Assembly: GCA_024403585.1 (NCBI GenBank)
Contig: JAKSRN010000071.1
Location: 1 to 8,581 of the forward strand
Source of the DNA: Lachnospiraceae bacterium
Lineage (GTDB): Bacteria > Bacillota > Clostridia > Lachnospirales > Lachnospiraceae
Direction: 5' to 3'
DNA length: 8,581 bases
Part shown: positions 6,491 to 8,581 of the stretch, in pieces
Layout: each line of letters opens with the position of its first letter
Position numbering within the stretch: the stretch's first letter is position 1
Position numbers and translations under genes: made by a program
The notes under the pieces: model-generated
Database searches by the model: none
What the model saw: only the letters and a program-made list of their open reading frames with translations
What the model was told of the DNA's origin: nothing

Positions 6491-7040
6491 TTTGCTCATT
6501 CTGGATCTGATGCTGCCGGAGGTGGACGGATTTGAGATCTGCCGTCAGGTAAGAGAAGTGAAAAATATCCCGATCATCATGGTTTCTGCTAAAAAAGAGG
6601 ACATTGATAAAATCCACGGTCTGGGAATGGGGGCGGACGATTATATCACCAAACCGTTCTCACCTAGTGAGATGGTAGCCCGTGTAAAAGCCCATCTGGC
6701 AAGATATGAGCGTCTTGTGACAGCAACAGCGGTGAAGAATGATCTGGTTGAGATCCGTGGAATCAAGATTGACAAGACGGCCCGTCGTGTATGGGTGAAC
6801 GGGGAGGAGAAGAATTTTACCAATAAGGAATTTGATCTGCTGACTTTCCTGGCAGAGAATCCAAACCATGTCTTCACAAAAGACGAGCTGTTCCGCGAGA
6901 TCTGGGATATGGAGTCCATCGGTGATATTGCTACCGTTACGGTTCATATCAAAAAGATCCGCGAGAAGATTGAGTACAATACAGCTAAGCCGCAGTATAT
7001 TGAAACAATATGGGGTGTGGGTTACCGCTTTAAGGTGTAG
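6342..7040 (+). CDS. OmpR/PhoB-family response regulator
   Basis: DNA-binding partner of the preceding kinase, 232 residues. The receiver domain has the acidic pocket E11/D12, the phosphate-accepting D55 in LILDLMLP, the switch residue S82 and K104 in ADDYITKPF. A winged-helix DNA-binding domain spans about residues 130-232, ending in the typical IWGVGYRFKV. ATG 6342 is preferred, with AGGAGG (6327-6332) 9 bases upstream; TTG 6339 would add one residue and cannot be excluded. Its first 149 bases lie inside the kinase reading frame, so translation is probably coupled. All catalytic residues are present. No binding site for it could be identified, and the regulon is unknown. Confidence 0.95.
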   Translation: MQNNRKILIIEDEETIAELEKDYLELSGFVVEIETRGDLGLKRAKEEEFDLLILDLMLPEVDGFEICRQVREVKNIPIIMVSAKKEDIDKIHGLGMGADDYITKPFSPSEMVARVKAHLARYERLVTATAVKNDLVEIRGIKIDKTARRVWVNGEEKNFTNKEFDLLTFLAENPNHVFTKDELFREIWDMESIGDIATVTVHIKKIREKIEYNTAKPQYIETIWGVGYRFKV

Positions 7041-7072
7041 CCTGATATAAAGTGTAATAATTGTATGTAATT

Positions 7073-7107
7073 AAGCCATTTTTCGAGGTTCGGAAAGTGG
7101 CTTTTTT
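7073..7107 (+). terminator. Intrinsic terminator of the two-component operon
   Basis: AAGCCATTTTTCG (7073-7085) pairs with CGGAAAGTGGCTT (7091-7103), 13 pairs including two G-T, around an AGGTT loop, running into a T-tract to 7107. It lies 32 bases after the regulator stop codon. Confidence 0.88.
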
Positions 7108-7128
7108 CATTTTTATAAGTAAAAAATA

Positions 7129-7157
7129 CTTACAAAGATATTGATATATGATAGAAT
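7129..7157 (+). promoter_or_regulatory. Probable purA promoter
   Basis: CTTACA (7129-7134) and TAGAAT (7152-7157) are 17 bases apart, and the -10 is preceded by TGA, giving an extended -10 (TGnTAGAAT). Transcription would begin near 7164, giving a leader of about 135 bases. No copy of the purC-type palindrome is present here. Confidence 0.6.
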
Positions 7158-7173
7158 GTCCTTGGAAATGAGT

Positions 7174-7212
7174 AGCAGACAAGCGTAAATCCAATTATGG
7201 AACTGCTTTTTT
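7174..7212 (+). terminator. Terminator-like structure inside the purA leader
   Basis: AGCAG (7174-7178) can pair with CTGCT (7203-7207), which runs directly into six Ts (7207-7212). Inside the loop TCCA and TGGA (7190-7201) form a second small stem. The outer stem is only 5 pairs with a large asymmetric bulge, so a working attenuator is possible but weakly supported. Between 7213 and 7286 the leader is A/T-rich, with AAATCAGAT repeated at 7248 and 7263. Confidence 0.3.
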
Positions 7213-7298
7213 GTTGTTTATTTACATTTAGAAGAATAAGAAATCAAAAATCAGATTTTCATAAATCAGATAGAAAGATTTGAATCAGGAGGAAAAAG

Positions 7299-8567
7299 AT
7301 GTCTAAATGTAGTGTTGTTTTAGGATGTTTCTACGGTGATGAGGGAAAAGGACGTACAACTGATTATCTTGCACAGTTCGCAGATGTATCTGTTCGTGCA
7401 ACCGGTGGAAATAATGCTGGTCATACAATCGTAGTAAATGGTGTGAAGTTTGCAATGAGACTGATTCCATCCGGAATCCTGTCTGGTAAGACCATCTCTG
7501 TAATCGGTAATGGAGTTGTACTGAATCCGGCTGTTCTTCTGGGCGAGATTGAGATGCTGAAATCTCATGGAATCGAAGTGGATAAATTCCTGAAGATCAG
7601 TGACAAAGCACATGTAATCTTCCCATATCATTCAAATCTGGATGTTATGCTTGAGAATCGCCGTGCTAACAAGATCGGAACTACCAAGAATGGTATCGGA
7701 CCGGCATACTGTGACAAATATGAGCGTTGCGGAATCCGTATGGGCGATATGTATAAAGCAAACTTTGAGGCAGTACTGGAGCATCAGATCAAAACAAAGA
7801 ATGAAATCCTTGCAGCAGCCGGCGAGCCAACTGTTGATGTAGAAGAGACAATCAAGACATACAAAGAGTATGCAGCAAAACTGGAGCCATATGTATGTGA
7901 TACTGTAAACCTGCTTCACAAATATCTGAAAGAGGATAAATTTGTTGTTGTTGAGGGTGCACAGGCAACTCTTCTGGATATCGACTTTGGTTCTTATCCA
8001 TATGTAACTTCTTCCAACCCAACAATCGGGGGTATCCTGACAGGTACTGGTCTGGCAGCAAGAGACATCGGCGATGTATATGGTGCTATTAAAGCTTACT
8101 CTTCACGTGTAGGAGAGGGACCATACGTTACAGAGCTCTTTGATGCAGTTGGTGATCGCATTCGTGATCTTGGTCATGAGTACGGAACAGTTACAGGACG
8201 TCCAAGACGCTGTGGATGGCTTGACCTTGTTGCACTGAAATATGCGATCGATGTAAACGGTGTGAACTACATTAACCTGAACCATCTTGATACTATTGGT
8301 AAATTCGATACATTCAAAGCATGTGTAGCATACGATGTGAATGGTGTTGAGACACAGGATTTCACTACTGATGAAGATTTCCTGACCAGTGCAAAACCTG
8401 TTTACAAAGAGTTCAAAGGTGATTTTGGTGATATCTCTGGCTGCAAGACTTACGAGGAACTTCCTGCTCAGGCAAGAGAGTATATTGAGTTCATCGAAGA
8501 GTACACAGGAACTATGATCAAACTGATTGGAACCGGAGCAGATCGTGAGAACATGATTGTTCGCTGA
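7299..8567 (+). CDS. purA: Adenylosuccinate synthetase, divergent form
   Basis: GTP-dependent enzyme that joins IMP and aspartate to form adenylosuccinate, the first step from IMP to AMP; cytoplasmic. The 422 residues fit the family. Seen in order: GCFYGDEGKG (9-18, catalytic base D14), GGNNAGHT (36-43, catalytic H42), GTTKNGIGPAY (127-137), EGAQATLLDIDFGSYPYVTS (219-238), RVGEGP, the aspartate/IMP loop GTVTGRPRRCGW (296-307) and NHLD (328-331). Several usually conserved residues differ: Trp to Tyr in the P-loop-like motif, GAQG to GAQA, and TKxD to NHLD in the guanine-binding motif. The essential Asp and His remain, so activity is expected. AGGAGG (7287-7292) lies 6 bases before the ATG. The gene stands alone behind its own promoter. 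Because of the changed guanine motif, nucleotide preference may differ from the textbook enzyme; this is inference. Confidence 0.94.
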   Translation: MSKCSVVLGCFYGDEGKGRTTDYLAQFADVSVRATGGNNAGHTIVVNGVKFAMRLIPSGILSGKTISVIGNGVVLNPAVLLGEIEMLKSHGIEVDKFLKISDKAHVIFPYHSNLDVMLENRRANKIGTTKNGIGPAYCDKYERCGIRMGDMYKANFEAVLEHQIKTKNEILAAAGEPTVDVEETIKTYKEYAAKLEPYVCDTVNLLHKYLKEDKFVVVEGAQATLLDIDFGSYPYVTSSNPTIGGILTGTGLAARDIGDVYGAIKAYSSRVGEGPYVTELFDAVGDRIRDLGHEYGTVTGRPRRCGWLDLVALKYAIDVNGVNYINLNHLDTIGKFDTFKACVAYDVNGVETQDFTTDEDFLTSAKPVYKEFKGDFGDISGCKTYEELPAQAREYIEFIEEYTGTMIKLIGTGADRENMIVR

Positions 8568-8581
8568 TTTATCTCAAACAC

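Noticed and set aside
7168..7188. Six-codon leader peptide (ATG to TAA) in the purA leader
   Set aside because: It begins only a few bases after the predicted transcript start with no ribosome binding site, so translation is unlikely.

Overview
The window looks like chromosomal DNA of a gut Firmicute of the Lachnospiraceae type (Blautia, Ruminococcus and relatives). The evidence is moderate GC content, strong AGGAGG ribosome binding sites, a SAM-I (S-box) riboswitch, sigma-A-like promoters and GC-hairpin/poly-T terminators, together with the protein sequences. This placement is a judgement from the sequence; no search was run. It is a core-metabolism region with no mobile element, CRISPR array, tRNA or rRNA visible.

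Layout. (1) Positions 1-758, minus strand: the first 252 codons of purC (SAICAR synthase, de novo purine synthesis), running off the left edge. (2) Positions 759-1255, 497 bases without a gene, separate divergent genes. They hold a minus-strand purC promoter with a near-perfect LacI/CcpA-type palindrome just downstream of it, then a plus-strand promoter, a complete SAM-I riboswitch and its terminator. (3) Positions 1256-3181: a full-length ThDP enzyme of the IolD family (trihydroxycyclohexanedione hydrolase) governed by that riboswitch. (4) Positions 3182-3425: a very stable GAAA-capped hairpin, a promoter and a small leader hairpin. (5) Positions 3426-4616: metK (SAM synthetase), followed by a strong terminator. 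(6) Positions 4684-4843: a large inverted repeat and an extended -10 promoter. (7) Positions 4844-7040: a two-component pair, a membrane histidine kinase whose reading frame overlaps the OmpR-family regulator gene by 149 bases. (8) Positions 7041-7298: terminator, promoter and leader. (9) Positions 7299-8567: purA (adenylosuccinate synthetase) with several unusual residues at normally conserved sites. The last 14 bases hold nothing recognisable.

How the genes relate. purC and purA act in the same pathway (IMP, then AMP) but are transcribed separately with different control regions. metK uses ATP and methionine to make SAM. The SAM riboswitch does not sit directly in front of metK but in front of the iolD-like gene, so that enzyme should be made when SAM is low. 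That is unexpected for an inositol-catabolism enzyme, and no other iol gene is present. This is the most interesting point in the window. Second are the LacI-type operator on purC, the long kinase/regulator overlap and the divergent purA.
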